From Hippophae tibetana (taxonomy: Eukaryota; Streptophyta; Magnoliopsida; Rosales; Elaeagnaceae): a DNA stretch of 64,000 bases. Location of the stretch: assembly GCA_037013495.1 (NCBI GenBank), contig CM072807.1:3763501-3827500 (forward strand), in the 5' to 3' direction. Shown piece after piece: positions 1 to 12,959 of this stretch. A program made the translations under genes and the position numbers. The notes under the pieces are model-generated. The model was not told the DNA's origin. It ran no database searches and saw only the letters and a list, made by a program, of their open reading frames with translations. The stretch's first letter is position 1. Every line of letters starts with the position of its first letter.

Positions 1-302
1 GTGGCTAAAGTCACTGACCAATAACTATCAATTAGTAAAATAAGTGGTTTTACGCAATTGAGTTGGACAAGTCAACAATAATATGATTAATTATTAATTT
101 CTAACATATATTTTAAATGTCTTTGAGACATCAAGCTTAACAAGAAATATAGGCAAAGACTTGACGGCATCAAATTAACATACAGAAAAAAGATCCCAGA
201 TTAAAATAGAACGTAAGTAAAAGAACAAAGATTTGGCTGATTTTCTTTATGAACAACTACTGTATATGCTAGATGAAGATCTGTAGTAACTCTACAAACC
301 AT
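1..302. other. 3' flank of the P450 gene
   Basis: AT-rich sequence downstream of the minus-strand P450 stop codon. It should contain the 3'UTR and polyadenylation region, but I see no decisive poly(A) signal and no other gene. Confidence 0.4.
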
Positions 303-1092
303 TTAAGCCTGGTGAGGATATAGGCGAATAGGGAGTCCTTTAGCTGGAATGGGCATTGGATCAACTATAGTATTCTCATGAGGAAGTATTTTCTCCCATT
401 TGTACCTCTTGACCAAGTGGTACATGAATACTAATATTTCCAATCGGGCATACTCTTTGCCTGGGCACATTCTTGGTCCTCCACCAAAAGGGACAAATGT
501 GTATGGAGCTGGTCCATTTCCTTCGAATCTACTCGGTTCAAATTTCTCAGGCTCGGGGAAGTAAGCCTCGTTTCTGTGGGTAGAGTGTGCGCTCCAGTAC
601 AACTGGAACCATTAAACAAGTTATTATATTAATATTTACCCATGTCAATATTTAATAAGACTTAAAATTTTATTATTTCAAAAGTTACGTGTTCAAACTT
701 ATATAATCTAAATAAAAAATTATAAAATGTAAAATTACCTTCCAGCCCTTTGGAATGGTAAAGCCATTGAACACAAAGTCAGTGATGGCTTCTCTGAAAG
801 CTCCTTGGAGAGGAGGTGCGAGTCTCAATACTTCACAAGCAACGTTCCATGAGAACTTCATCTTTTGAAGATCATCCCAGTTCAACAACTCTCCCGAGGC
901 TTTTGACTTTGCAATCTCTATTTGTTCTGTTAGGTCCAAAAGCAACAATTATTAGATAAAAAAAAATTTAGTGTTTTTATTACCTAATTTCGTTTGACTA
1001 AACATGTATTCTTATTTGCCGGCTATGGAAAAAGCCATATATCATGAATCGTATGATTGCACCAAATATTTTTTAAATGACCACTTATTTTA

Positions 1093-1138
<46 letters not shown>

Positions 1139-2428
1139 TTAATAATATATTATGTACATATGTAAATTGATTGCATTAATTTAGCATTAAACATATATTA
1201 AAACTTTGCATTAATTTAGCATTAAACATATATTAAAACTTTGCATTAAGTCGTCAAGAATTCAAACAGATCCATACTATTTATATTAAATAATAATTTT
1301 TTAAATTTTAAAAAGCCATCATGTGATTGATAATACTTGAACAGAACAAGTCAATGAAAGAATTAAAAAATAAGCGTACCGTTGTATACACCTTGGTAAA
1401 CATGAGGAAGCTCAGCGAGATATTTGACAATGAAAGTGCAAGCAGCACTAGCCGTATCGTGACCACCGATCAAGAGTCCAAGAATCTTATCGGCGATATC
1501 CAACTCAACCATGTATTGTCCACTCTCGTCACAAGTTAAAAGCATGTGTGATAAAATATCCTGTGTAGGTTGAGCTTTACCCTCAGCTAAGTCTATCTTT
1601 CTCTGCTTAATTATCTTCAATAATTCCATTCTAATAAATTTTGAAGCCTTAATCGCTTTGTGAAATGGTGTTCCTGGTAAATCAATTGGCATTGAAATTA
1701 TTCCAGATGCCAAACACTGAAATGGCTCCTCAAATTTCCTTAACTCCTCTGGATCTTCAAGACTAACAAACAATCTTGCTGCTAATGCGAACGTGTATCT
1801 GAAAATTAGTACAATATACGTACAATTAATTAACAATCATTAAAAATTAATTAAAATAACTAATTTTTAATTTAATTAAAATAATTAACTACCGTTTGGC
1901 AAGAGGGAAAGTAACGATCTCTTTGTTGTTATCCCAATCAGTTTCAAAGTGTTTTTGACAAACAGTATCCATAGTACCAATATAACGTTGAAGGGCTTCA
2001 GGTTTCATGAAATTAGGGAGGAGTTTTCTCATCTTCTTAGCTTCATGTTGAGAAGAAGTTTGTTGAGACGTAGGGAACACTTTGTTAACAGAGCTAGGCC
2101 ACCAAGAAATAACAAGTTTGTTTTCGTTGGAGAAAAGAAACTTATTACAAGCAGCGCCGCAGAAAACTGCGGCGGGTTCTCCAAGGAGGGAGGTTTTGAA
2201 GATATCATTGTTGAATTTGATCATACGATCAAATATGAACTTTTGAGGGTGACCTTTCCATCCGGTGGATAAGAACTCGATGGTTTCGCCGATTATTGGG
2301 TAACCGATTTTGCCAGGCGGGAGATTTTGGGCGGTGAAGTGAGAACGGTGACGGTAGAAGAGAATGAAGAGAGATAGGGTTACGAAGGAGACAAAGAGGA
2401 GGAGGAGAGAGAGATAGAAATGCTCCAT
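303..2428 (-). CDS. Cytochrome P450, CYP716A-like (triterpenoid oxidase)
   Basis: Four exons on the minus strand: 2428-1893, 1798-1380, 926-739 and 602-303. All junctions are GT-AG and the joined frame gives 480 residues, the usual CYP716 length. Visible features: an N-terminal membrane anchor (about residues 5-25), the proline hinge LPPG, the I-helix oxygen-binding motif GGHDTAS near residue 290, the K-helix EVLR at 350-353, the PERF-like EPSRF, and the heme loop [10 protein letters not shown] with ligand Cys427. These belong to an ER-anchored monooxygenase that uses NADPH-P450 reductase. The family is known for oxidising pentacyclic triterpenes, most often C-28 of beta-amyrin, alpha-amyrin or lupeol; the exact substrate here is inference. 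The start at 2428 is chosen over an in-frame ATG at 2482 because MEHFYL immediately precedes the anchor and the TATA box lies just upstream of 2482. No defect is seen, and no oxidosqualene cyclase or second P450 lies nearby. Confidence 0.92.
1094..1137. repeat. (ATT)n microsatellite in P450 intron 2
   Basis: About 15 uninterrupted ATT units inside the 453-bp second intron of the P450 gene. Likely length-polymorphic. Confidence 0.9.
1173..1242. repeat. Perfect 35-bp tandem duplication in P450 intron 2
   Basis: A 35-bp unit beginning gcattaatttag occurs twice head to tail (1173-1207 and 1208-1242) without a mismatch, followed by the first bases of a third copy. Perfect identity in a neutral intron points to a recent duplication. 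Confidence 0.9.
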
Positions 2429-2488
2429 GTTTTTAGTGTTTAGTAGTATGGAATGAATGGTTTGAGAGTACGTAGTGATCAATAAAGC

Positions 2489-2496
2489 TATTTATA
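2489..2496 (-). promoter_or_regulatory. TATA box of the P450 gene
   Basis: TATAAATA on the minus strand, about 60 bases upstream of the chosen P450 start at 2428. The spacing allows a short 5'UTR and supports that start over the in-frame ATG at 2482. Confidence 0.65.
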
Positions 2497-2566
2497 GAAT
2501 GGTTGTTAAGGAATAGGGAATGTAGACTGCAGAGAGAGTCTCAAGTGGCTGGCTTAATCTTTGAAG

Positions 2567-2592
2567 GAGTGAGTGAGTGAGTGAGTGAGTGA
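2567..2592. repeat. (GAGT)n microsatellite upstream of the P450
   Basis: Six to seven GAGT units in the promoter region of the minus-strand P450, about 75 bases upstream of its TATA box. Confidence 0.85.
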
Positions 2593-2599
2593 TCGACGA

Positions 2600-5418
2600 G
2601 TGCAAAATATATTATAGTCACGCGTGTTTTTAAAAAGAGATCGTACGCATTTGTCAAAAAGTTGTTATATACATTATTAACATCTTCACTTACAGTCAAA
2701 GCTCATAAAGTTCGAAATTACTAAGAAACTCTTCAACTCAACGTCATTTAGTTAAAATGATGTAACTTTTGATATAAAAATTACTCTAATTTAACACCAA
2801 ATATTTCGATTAATAATATCGTATTAAATTTGAAAGCATATTGTTCATACTCTATTTTTATTTTTATTTTTATTAAAAATTAAAATATATTTAAATAATT
2901 TTTGTATAAATTTTATTATAAATTTCACTTTTAATGTTAAAGATTCATATTTTAATTACATTTTAATTATTTTATAAAAATAATAATATTTTAAATAAAA
3001 AATTATTAAAATAATATAATTGTCTTTAATTGATCCTTTTATAAAGCTAAATATATTAAATAATATTAATTGATTAAACTATACAAATGATATCACTTAA
3101 TGGATTTCTATCATACCTCACACTAATAAATGTAATATTTTACTTGGTATAATTTTAATTTTTTCTTAAAAATATAATTTTTAAATTTATTATTATTAAT
3201 TAACTAATAATAATATATAATTAATAAATTATTTTAATATCAATATAATAATTATTCAAGAATTAATTAAAAATAAAAAATATTTTATTTTATAAAATAA
3301 TATATATATATATATTGGCTCTAACCCTACCATCATTTCTACTGTGTTCTTAACATACGTATAACATTTCTTAGTCATTGATTAATATCAGCTGTATAAT
3401 TTTTTTTAAAAAAGAAACTTATATTTTGATGATTATCCTACATCGTTATCTATATAAATAGTAAATATTTGGTTGATGATTAGTGCTTTTCTATTATTAT
3501 TTTATATAACAATAAATATGTAAATATTTGTATAATAAATATATTTTTATATTTATTATTATTTTTATATCGATAAGTATTAAAATAGTCATGTAATAAA
3601 TATATTTTTATGAATAATTATTTTGTATAATATAATTATTTTTATTATATTAATAGTGATAATTTATGTATACTTAATAATTATCTATTTAATAAATGTT
3701 TATCGATTTGATTATAAATATATCATATTTTTATTGAATGTTCATACAATAAATACATTTTATATGAATAATTATTTTATATAATGTAATTATTTGTATT
3801 GCATTAAGAGGTGACAATTATTGTATAATTAACAATTATATATTTTAATGAGTGTTCGATCAATTCACTTATGAGTATTTCATATTTTTGTTAAATGTCT
3901 AAATATATAATAAATATATTTTTTATGAATAATTATTTTGTATAATGTAAATATTTTTATTATATTAAGGTTGAAAATTCATGATTATATATTTAATGAG
4001 TATTCAAACAATTTACTTATGAGTGTATCATATTTTTTGTTGAATATCCGTATATATAATATATATCTTTTTATGAATAATTATTTTGTCCAATATAATT
4101 ATTTTTATTACATTAAGTGTGAAAATTTATTTATATTTAATGAGTGTTCCACCAATTAATTTTTAAGTATTATGTTTTTTTGAATGTCTATATATATAAT
4201 AATTATATTTTTTATAAATATTCATTTTATAAAATATAATTATTTTAATTACATTAAAAATAATTAGATAATTAAATTATGTAAAATTAGATAAACGTTA
4301 TTAAAGACTAAAGACTACAAAAAAAAAAAAAAGTACACTATTCACCTCAAATAACCACAAATTTAAAAGTAGATAAATAATAAATGAACTATCCACAAAT
4401 ATCTACCACAAATTTAAAAGTAGATAAACAATAACTAAACTATCCACGGATATCTACACAAACAGATTATATATGTAGATATTGCAAGATAAAATACACA
4501 TTTTAAATTATTTCTACTCAAAACTAAACTTCTGAAATAATTGTTTTCAAAGTGTACATTAACAAATGAGTTGTAAATAACGTAATATTAATTGCTTAGC
4601 AAATATATTAAAGGGATATTTTTCAAAGAATAATTCATACAAGAAATATGAAATTTTAATTTATCAATTATTTTGAAAAAAAAGTCTATTTATATCTAAT
4701 ACTGCATCTAGAATTTCAATTCAAAAGAGATATTGATGATAAAATAGTTTCACAAAAAATTTATAAATGAAAGAATAAATCAACTATTAGAGATTTGTTA
4801 TAATTGTATTGGATTTCTATTAAAAAATAATATATTGAATCTACACATAAAATTTAAACTTAAAATAATTTACCTTTAGAATAGGATCTTAAAATTTTAA
4901 TTGAGATGGGACATTATATGTTAAATATGATTTAATTTTAAAATTTATAAAATTTAATGTATAAAATTATATTTTTAATTAAATAATAAATAAATGATAA
5001 TCACGTGAGTTATTATGAGACAACAATTTGATGTAAATAGACATACATCATTTTATGTGGGATAATTATGACGTGTTTCTTTTGAAAAATTTAAGATAAT
5101 ATTATTATAAAATGTTCATTTTACTCTAGAATTAGTTATAGCTTATTATTATTATTATTAAATAAAATTATGTTAATAAATTATTCTTATAACAATAATA
5201 AAATACATTATCTCGATATCCAAAACTTAAAATATGAATTTACGCTTCATTTATATATAATTTTACGTGCAAACATTTTTATTTATAAAAAGGTTCGAAT
5301 AGGAAATACTAAATACGGTTGGGAAAGTTTTTTTTTCTTCAAGAAATATTACTTAAACCTTCGACAACACATCTGTAGAAGCTTTTTCATACTCAATTAT
5401 GAACTATGAAACTTCATA
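2600..5418. other. AT-rich intergenic spacer
   Basis: No coding sequence or RNA gene is recognised. Short open frames have AT-driven composition (Ile, Asn, Tyr, Phe) and no family resemblance. The main structure is the satellite-like array at about 3460-4260. Confidence 0.7.
3460..4260. repeat. Satellite-like array, ~150-bp unit, about 5 copies
   Basis: The phrase tgaataattattttgta and its variants recur at 3611, 3765, 3926, 4074 and, more diverged, near 4214, so spacing is 140-160 bp. Each is followed by a similar order of blocks: an aattatttttatta block, a gaaaattcat-like block, an aatgagtgttc-like block, then tatataataaat. This is a diverged head-to-tail array and not just low-complexity AT sequence. 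No coding role is seen. Confidence 0.7.
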
Positions 5419-5439
5419 CACTACCATATAAATAGGTAT

Positions 5440-5515
5440 TAAAGTCGGTTCATCGAATCGACTTTAAATTTAGAGACTTAAAATGTAAAGTCGATTCACA
5501 GCATGAACCAACTTT
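5440..5515. repeat. Left subterminal repeats of the CACTA element
   Basis: Words of the form AAAGTCGGTT, GAATCGACTTTAAA and AAAGTCGATTC occur in direct and inverted orientation within 75 bases of the left end. They match words at the right end. In CACTA elements such subterminal repeats bind the element-encoded DNA-binding protein. Confidence 0.6.
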
Positions 5516-6479
5516 ACGCGTAACATTTTCAGATTTATTTTTATTTCTATTTTCATTTTTCGTATTATTCAATATATATATATATATATAACATAAAAAA
5601 ACTAAAATATAAATAATAATACAAATAATTAAAATTTTAAATATATTTAATTACTTGATAATTAAATTTATTACAAAAACAAATAATGCATAAATAATAC
5701 ATATAGTTAACTTAAATTACAAATAAAATAATGTCGTCAAAGTATAATTATTATGCGATCGAGTAAGCTTGGTTGGTTTAGAATCTTGATTGGCCTTCAC
5801 AAGCATTATGACAAAAAAACAGCTAATTCATATAACAAATATTTCCCTACATACATGAGCACGTAAAACATCCATCAAAAAAGCAGTTTAAACTTCAGAC
5901 ATACGAATGAAGAAATTAAATCATTATAAATATTACCATCAAAAATAGATTATCACGTACATCGACATTTGAATAACTCATAGTAGCACTTTATTAATCA
6001 TTTGTCTATATATATGAAGTTATGTGGAATCTCTACTAGTATTTTATAATGCTATATATAATGAACTCTAAATATTAAATCAATTGTAACTTCAATTTCT
6101 TACTTGGCTTGTGTGAGTTTTGGTGCCCTTAAACATATAGAACACGTTCATGGCCCCAAAACTCATACAAACCAAGAAACAAATCGGAGTTACGTACACA
6201 TGATTTGTACATTTAGAGCTCATTATATCATTAAAAATACTAGCAGAGATTCCAGATAAATTCATATTTATAAACAAATGATTAATAAAGTGTTAATATG
6301 AGTTCGTAAGGAAAGTAGGAAAGAGAAATAAGATGTAGTTTGAACCAAAAATAAGTCCATAAAACAATGCATTCCCCTAAATACATGAGCATATGATTAA
6401 TCATCATCAAACAAGTGATTTCAGACACATGAATAGATAGAGAAATTAAATCATTAAAAAATTTACTGTTATGTTGTCA

Positions 6480-8505
6480 TATGCTATTCAAGATCATCAG
6501 AATCTTTTCCTGATTCTTCTTGTGATGATATAATTTGAACCATGTGTTCTGCCCATTCCTCTCGTAAATCATCAAAAATTTGCTGGTCGTAACCCGTCTT
6601 GTTCCAACCAAAGAACTACACGTATTCAAAATCAAAATAAGAATATAATTTCATTTATTTACAAAAACAAACTCAAATATGTTAAAAACTTGTATGTATA
6701 TAGGTAAAATATATTACCACAACATCAATTGGAATTTTGATATTTGTGATGATTTCGCTCATAAACTTCATAACATAATAACCACACATGACTCCATTAT
6801 TTTGTTATGGAACCTACAAAAAAAAGTGCATGTATACATGAATTTTCATATTCGAACATCCCAATTTCAGTGCAACCACTAAAATATTCAAAACAAAACT
6901 CAATGGCCTCTTCAGCAATGTAGCATTCCACCATGCATTCTTCAGGTCGATATCTATTATTTACATATCCTTTAAGGACTTGCATATATCTCTAAAAAGG
7001 ATACATTCACCTTAAGTAAGTAGGACCACATAATTGAACCTCGCAAACTAAATGAACACATAAGTGAATCATTATATCGAAGAAAGAAGAAGGAAAATAT
7101 TTTTCAATTAGACACAAAGTTTCTACAATTTCTTTCTGTAAAGAATTTAACTCGCCAATTGATATAGATTTCTTGCATATTGTATTGAAGAATGAACAAA
7201 GCCGAATTATTGATATTCGAACATGTTTTAGAAGAATTGATCTAATAGCAACTGGTAATAACTGTTGCATTAAGATATGACAGTCATGTGATTTCAATCC
7301 ATACAGTCTCTTATCGGTGATAGACACAAAATTTCTTAAGTTGGATAAGTAACCATCAAGAACTTTCACACCTTCCAAACATTTACAAAACACATCCTTC
7401 TCTTTTGTTGACATTGTATATGATGCTGGTGGTAAGTATGTTTGATTCTTATCATTTTCCACCCTTGGTTCCAATTCAGGTCGTATGCCTAGTTTCTTTA
7501 AATCCAATCTTGCTTTAATGTCATCATTTGTTTTTCCAGGTATATTAAGTAAAGTGTCAATCAAGCTCTCACATACATTCTTCTCAATGTGCATGACATC
7601 TAAGATGTGACTAATGTGTAGGTCTTTCCAATAAGGTAATTCCCAAAATATTGATTTTTTTTCCAACAACCATGGTAATTCGGTTCAAACTCTTTTTCAT
7701 TTTCACCAATTTCATTAGTTGATCTCTTTCGTTTAGCTACCTTGGTGGATTTTTTTTTCATCTTTCCATATTGTTTGAATGTCATCCCATTCAATTTCCT
7801 TAATATCTCAATACCTCGCAAAGGTCGAGTTGCATGATCATGATCTTCTTCACGATCGAACGGTTTCTTTTGGTATCTAAACTTGTGTCCAGATGACAAA
7901 AATCTCCTATGTCTTCTATAAGACATCTTTCGTCCATGAACAAGATAATTTGTAGAAGTTTCATCACTACATATAAGACATCCCTTGTAACCTTTTTGTT
8001 GCATGTCTTGATAAGTTTCCATAGGCAGGAAAATCATTAATTGTCCATAAAAGGACCCCTTTCAAGTTAAAGTATTCTTCTTTATGTGCATCGTAAACAT
8101 TTACACCATATCATTCCACAACGTCTTTAAATCATCTATCAGAGGCTGCAAATATACATCAATATCAACACTGGGTTGTTTCGGTCTTGAGATCAATAAT
8201 GTTAACATCATGAATTTTCTTTTCATACACAATTAGGGAGGAAGGTTGTATGTTACCATAATTACTGGCCAACAACTATATCTACTACTGAGGGAACTAT
8301 GTGGATTAATTCCATTAACAACAATGGCATAACGAAGATTGCGCAGATCAGATGAAAATTGAGGAGATAAATTATCTACTACTTTCCAATTTGGAGAATC
8401 ACAAAGATGGCGTAGCACCCCATCATCAGATCAATTATCTGGATGCCAAGTCAACATCTTTGATGTATATTTACTATTGAACAACATTTTAAAAGGTAAT
8501 AAAAA
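6480..8505 (-). pseudogene. TNP2-like CACTA transposase, broken
   Basis: Read on the minus strand, successive segments match the plant TNP2-type transposase (Transposase_21) in order. About 8505-8060 includes LRHLCDSPNWK and SCWPVIMVTYNLPP. About 8037-7670 includes HGRKMSYRRHRRFL. About 7669-7007 includes LPYWKDLHISH, DVMHIEKNVCESL and GLKSHDCHILMQQLLP, then the DUF4218-type CVHLVCEVQLCGPTYLR. About 6985-6800 includes GYVNNRYRPEE and CYIAEEAIEF. A C-terminal piece at 6615-6482 ends with a stop after DSDDLE. The frame is interrupted by stops near 8434 and 8037, a frameshift around 7670 and another near 6990, and the N-terminal third is not recognisable. It was presumably a cut-and-paste transposase in the nucleus and is now non-functional. 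Confidence 0.85.
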
Positions 8506-8974
8506 ATCACAATTTGAGAGGTTGTTCCTAAAGGGCCTAACGAATTACAAATTGGAATTCTAAGATCTGATTCTTTTATCACATTGGAATATTTTCTATC
8601 GTTGAATGAGTCTGTTTTAAAACAATTAGACGCTGATAAAATTAGCAAAGATTGAGACTCCTTACTTCTATTCAAGAACGTACGAATAGTTCCTTGATTT
8701 TGGCTAAATACCTAAATCAATAACAGAAAATGGGTATAATTTTTTTTAATATTTTGCTCAAAAAAATAGAAGAACTGACAGATAATGTAAGAAGAGAAAT
8801 ATAACTTACAAAACGACGTTACAAATAGTGGTCAGAGGTGGCCGGAAATTTAGAAAGAAGGTGGCACACAATGTAGATTTTGGGAGAAAATGGAGAAGAG
8901 TGAGGAATAAAATGGAGGAGAGAGGAAGAAAACTGAATTCTACGTAAAAAATGACCCGAATGTGAATATATTAG

Positions 8975-9105
8975 ATGGATAGCGTCGGTTGACGTGGAGA
9001 ATCGACGCTATCCACGTGACGTAACTTCGGTTTTCCACGTCAACCGACTTTAAATTCATTATAAGTCGGTTTTTGGAAAAAACCGTCTTTACACAACGAC
9101 TTATA
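8975..9105. repeat. Right subterminal repeats of the CACTA element
   Basis: Dense direct and inverted copies of GTCGGTTGACGTGG, CCACGTCAACCGACTTT, ATCGACGCTATCCACG and AAGTCGGTTTTTGG. The segment can fold on itself and is clearly more GC-rich than the flanks, as is usual for CACTA subterminal regions. Confidence 0.7.
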
Positions 9106-9504
9106 TACCCCTTTTGTAGTAGTAATATTAACAATTCTTTTATTTTATAAAAAATACAATAATGAACTGATTATTAAAAAAATCTAATTCATAGATAAGT
9201 AATGTTATTTTTATCAAAATATTTATTATTTTTATATATTCTCATTTTCTTAATTTTAATACAAAAATTTCTTATATTATCTTATTAGTTACTATCAATT
9301 TCTATAATTCTTTCTTTCATTTTCTTGTTATTACTTTTTTTATTTATCAAAAAATTAACTTTTACTATATGTTATAAAATAATTTAAAATTATATTTTTT
9401 ATCAAATTTGTAATGGGTCACCACCAACTTATTTGTAGTCTGTGTTCTTAATTGTCATTATCATCAACTTATTTTTTTTTTCTAATCTCACTGGTTTTTT
9501 AACA

Positions 9505-9576
9505 TTTTTAATCATTTTATATTCAATCAAATTTAAGGTAAAAATAATTTTGATTGAATATAAATTGATTAAAAAA
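9505..9576. repeat. Inverted repeat with 27-bp arms
   Basis: Left arm 9505-9531 and right arm 9550-9576 are reverse complements except for one base, with an 18-base loop. The arm contains TATATTCAATCAAA. It may be a core of a small foldback element; no target duplication was found. Confidence 0.7.
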
Positions 9577-12357
9577 GAATAAGGAGGTCAAGAATATTAA
9601 ATTAAATAAAGTGACAATATTTATGGTTATTGTCAAAGATGATACTTCAAATAAATAATAGTAGTTGTCTAAATTTAATTTCAATAAAATTTGTATTTTT
9701 AAATTATTTTAAAGTAAATAATGAAGAATAATTGATAGAAAAAAAGGATAAAGTGTGTAATGGTATGACTAAAAGAAGAGTAAAAATGGACATAATTATT
9801 AGGATGAATTTAATTATTTTTATATTAAAATATGAGATTATATACATAAAATAATAAATAAATTTTTTTTTTCAAAATTAAATTATTACTATATTTTTTT
9901 ATTAAATGAGATAACTATTTGTATAATAGTTTGATAATATAAACTCAAATATATATATTTTATTTAATAAAAATACTACTAAAATATAAAATAACTAGTA
10001 ACATTTTTTTATATATTTTTGTTCTTTTACACTATTTTGCTCAGCACGTGTGCATTGTTTTCCCTCTCTCTGTTGCTCCCACTCTCTTATTTTATTAACC
10101 CTCTGCTATTTTACTCGTGATTTTTTTTTCTTTCTATTTTGGTCAATTGTATCATCCCTTACATATGAAAATCTTATAATTTTGAAGTAAATAATATGAA
10201 TTTTTCCCCGTAAAAATTAATTATCAATTTAAATTTAAATCTTGGGAAACTTCTAATTTACAAGTAGAGGTTTTGTTATTTGTATAGAAAATTAAAGGAA
10301 ATAAACCAGTTATTTTTTTCTCTCCCCCTATCCAATTTTTTTTTCCTTTTATAAAAAAACTATATATATTTGAAGAACAAAGACGCTATTGTTTTAGCCA
10401 AAATGATTCATTTTAAATTGAATATGTGTATGTTTGGTCTTGATCATCGATTGCTTTGCACATCCAACATATTTTTACTCTTACCCTCTTAAGATGATAT
10501 TGAACAAGATATTTGTATTGTACAACATTACTTTCGACTACATCTTAAAAAATACAAGTCTTTAAAAATTCAAATAAAGCAATTTTTTTTTATTTTAGAA
10601 AAATAATCTTATAACCCTTTAAAAGTTTTTATAAATCACAATTTTTAAAATACATTTAAATTTATAATTTTACGTGAAGTCTCTAAAAATCTATGAAAAT
10701 TAATATTCCATAAAACATCTTTAACTCCATGAAAGCCTATTAAAATCTAAAATAATTACATCCTTTTATCCAAATTAAAAACTATATAATAATTTTTAAG
10801 TTATTAATCAAATTTTGATGAATTTAATAATTACAAAAGAATGTTCGAAATAACTTAATTACGTGAACATAAAACTTAATATTGTAATTACAATGATTCA
10901 AATCGCATTAATAGGTGTGTTAATTAGCTATATTGTACTAAAAAAATTGTAATTACAAGAATTATAAATCCTTAATTGTGTTTAGATACACACTAGTACT
11001 CTAACGGTTATATATATGAAAAATATAATACAAATGGTGGAAATAAATAAGAGTGGAGAGGATGTATAGAATGAAACCTTACTAAAAAATTAATCATGTT
11101 TATATATTTATTTTTTATTTGCACCATTTATGAATTTTTTTTATATTCATTATTAATCCAGATTTTGATACACAGCTCACCACAGACCATGCAATTTTAT
11201 ATCCATATTCTTTGTATATTGACATTTGGTAATTGTTTTAAAATTTGAAAAAAAATATTTAAGTTTTTTTAAATAATATTGATATAAAATAAAATTTAAG
11301 TGGTACCAGTAAAAAAAATACTTAAGAATACTATTTAATTACGTATTTAATGTAATTTATGTGTCATATATTTAAATATTTTGTATAATTTTTCAGAATT
11401 TAATTATTAGTTAAATTTAGATACTATTGCTTTTCCACTAATGCCATACAATTTTAATAGTAAAAATAATTATAAATTTATGTATACTTGCCATCAAATA
11501 CCTATAACCAATTTAAAGCGCCTGCAAAGGTCGGTTCCTAACAACTATCACCTCTAATTCCAAAGGTCTCAGCAATCGACGCACAAGGACATTTTGTTTT
11601 TGGGTTGATTTAATTGGTGAAGTGATTGCCTGATGGGTTCATTTTCTGTCTTTATTCGTTTGATGCTTTTCCTTATTGACACTATGAAGTCTAAAATAAT
11701 TAATTAATTAATTCAGCTCCGGAGAAAAACATGCATCAAGTTCAGTGAACCATAAACCGGCCTATACTATTAATTAACACTCGTTAACTTCTAAAACATG
11801 TACTAATTAAGTTTTCTCTTATGAATAGTGTAATTGCTTTGGTATTTTCTTTTATTTTATTTTTACCCCTGGGATAGTTTGATCCACCGGAGCTTCAATT
11901 ATGTTTGCTTAAAAAAATTCTAAAAGATGTGACAATAATACCATTAATGCTAACCTAAATAGCACGCAAATATTAATTATAGTTTTCAATTAATTAAAGT
12001 GTGATTTTTGCTGCACATTCTCAATAATCTTTAGCTATATTATACGGTTTAACTCTTACATATGTATTATTTTGTGCTCATATTTTAACTTAATCTCAAG
12101 TGAATATATATATAAACATTATGAAAATTTATAATACGGAACTAATTAACATAAAGTAGATAAATAATTTTTTTTAATTTATAATTTATGATACTATCTC
12201 AACGTATATAATTTACGATTCCTATTTTTTTTCACAGTTTTTAAAATTAACGTGAGTGATATCCATATCAATATTTTAATAAACTCATTTTCAATCATAT
12301 ATATTTATTGAACAACAATTAGGATTAGCACAAAAACACAAGTGTTTGTGTGTGTTT

Positions 12358-12562
12358 GGGGTGTCCACCGGTCCAATCTGGTCCGATTTAGGAAAAAAAT
12401 TTAATCGGATTGGACTGGATCGTCTATATTACTCGAATCGAATCGGATCAGATCGTTTAAAACGATTTTAATTAATACAAACCGGACCGAACATAATGAT
12501 TTTTATAAATCAAATGATTCGGTCCGGTCCAATTTCTGGTTTGGTTCAATTTTTGGACAACT
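12358..12562. mobile_element. Possible non-autonomous hAT-like element (MITE)
   Basis: About 200 bp, more GC-rich than its surroundings, with GGGGTGTCCA at the left and, read in reverse complement, AGAGTTGTCCA at the right. In between are repeated GGTCCGATT/AATCGGATTGG and CCGGACCGAA words in both orientations. Termini of the GGGGTGTCA type and internal CGGTTCGG-like palindromes are common in plant non-autonomous hAT-like repeats. I could not find an 8-bp target duplication, so family and exact ends are uncertain. Confidence 0.35.
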
Positions 12563-12959
12563 CTAATGAGAAATAATATGAAAATTTTAATATATTATTA
12601 AATCGGTCCCGACGTGTTTATGGAAACCCCTAGTGTGTGTTATAGAATAGATTTAATAATAAATAATCTTAACTAGATAATTCAAAGCATATATCAATTA
12701 AATCAAATCAAGTGTCAAATAAATACTAGAGTAAGAAGATTAATCACAAGTTTAATAAAAATAATTTTATTGAAATTTAATAATTAAATCTGAATAGCCA
12801 TGTTCACTCGTAAAATTATTTGATTTAAATATGCAAGACACTAATAAAGAATAAGTTATATGAACATGAAAAATATGAAACAAATAGGTTCAAAATTATA
12901 TTAATAAAATCATATGTAAATATATGAAGAAGTGAAGCTCAATCATATTAAAGAGATGG

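Larger units (their letters stand above)
5419..9122 (-). mobile_element. CACTA (En/Spm) DNA transposon, decayed
   Basis: The left end begins CACTACCATATAAATAGG and soon carries the subterminal word AAAGTCGGTT. The right end, read on the minus strand, begins TACTACAAAAGGGG and carries AAGTCGTTGTG and ACGGTTT words. CACTAC-type termini with repeated subterminal words around a TNP2-like transposase are the hallmark of plant CACTA elements. The right terminus is altered (TACTA for CACTA) and I cannot fix a clean 3-bp target duplication, so the ends may be off by a few bases. Total length is about 3.7 kb. The internal gene lies on the minus strand and is broken, so the copy is not autonomous. Confidence 0.8.

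Noticed and set aside
1327-2272. Plus-strand open frames opposite the P450 (1327-1539 and 1949-2272)
   Set aside because: They lie antisense to well-supported P450 exons, have no family resemblance, and are explained by codon bias of the real gene.
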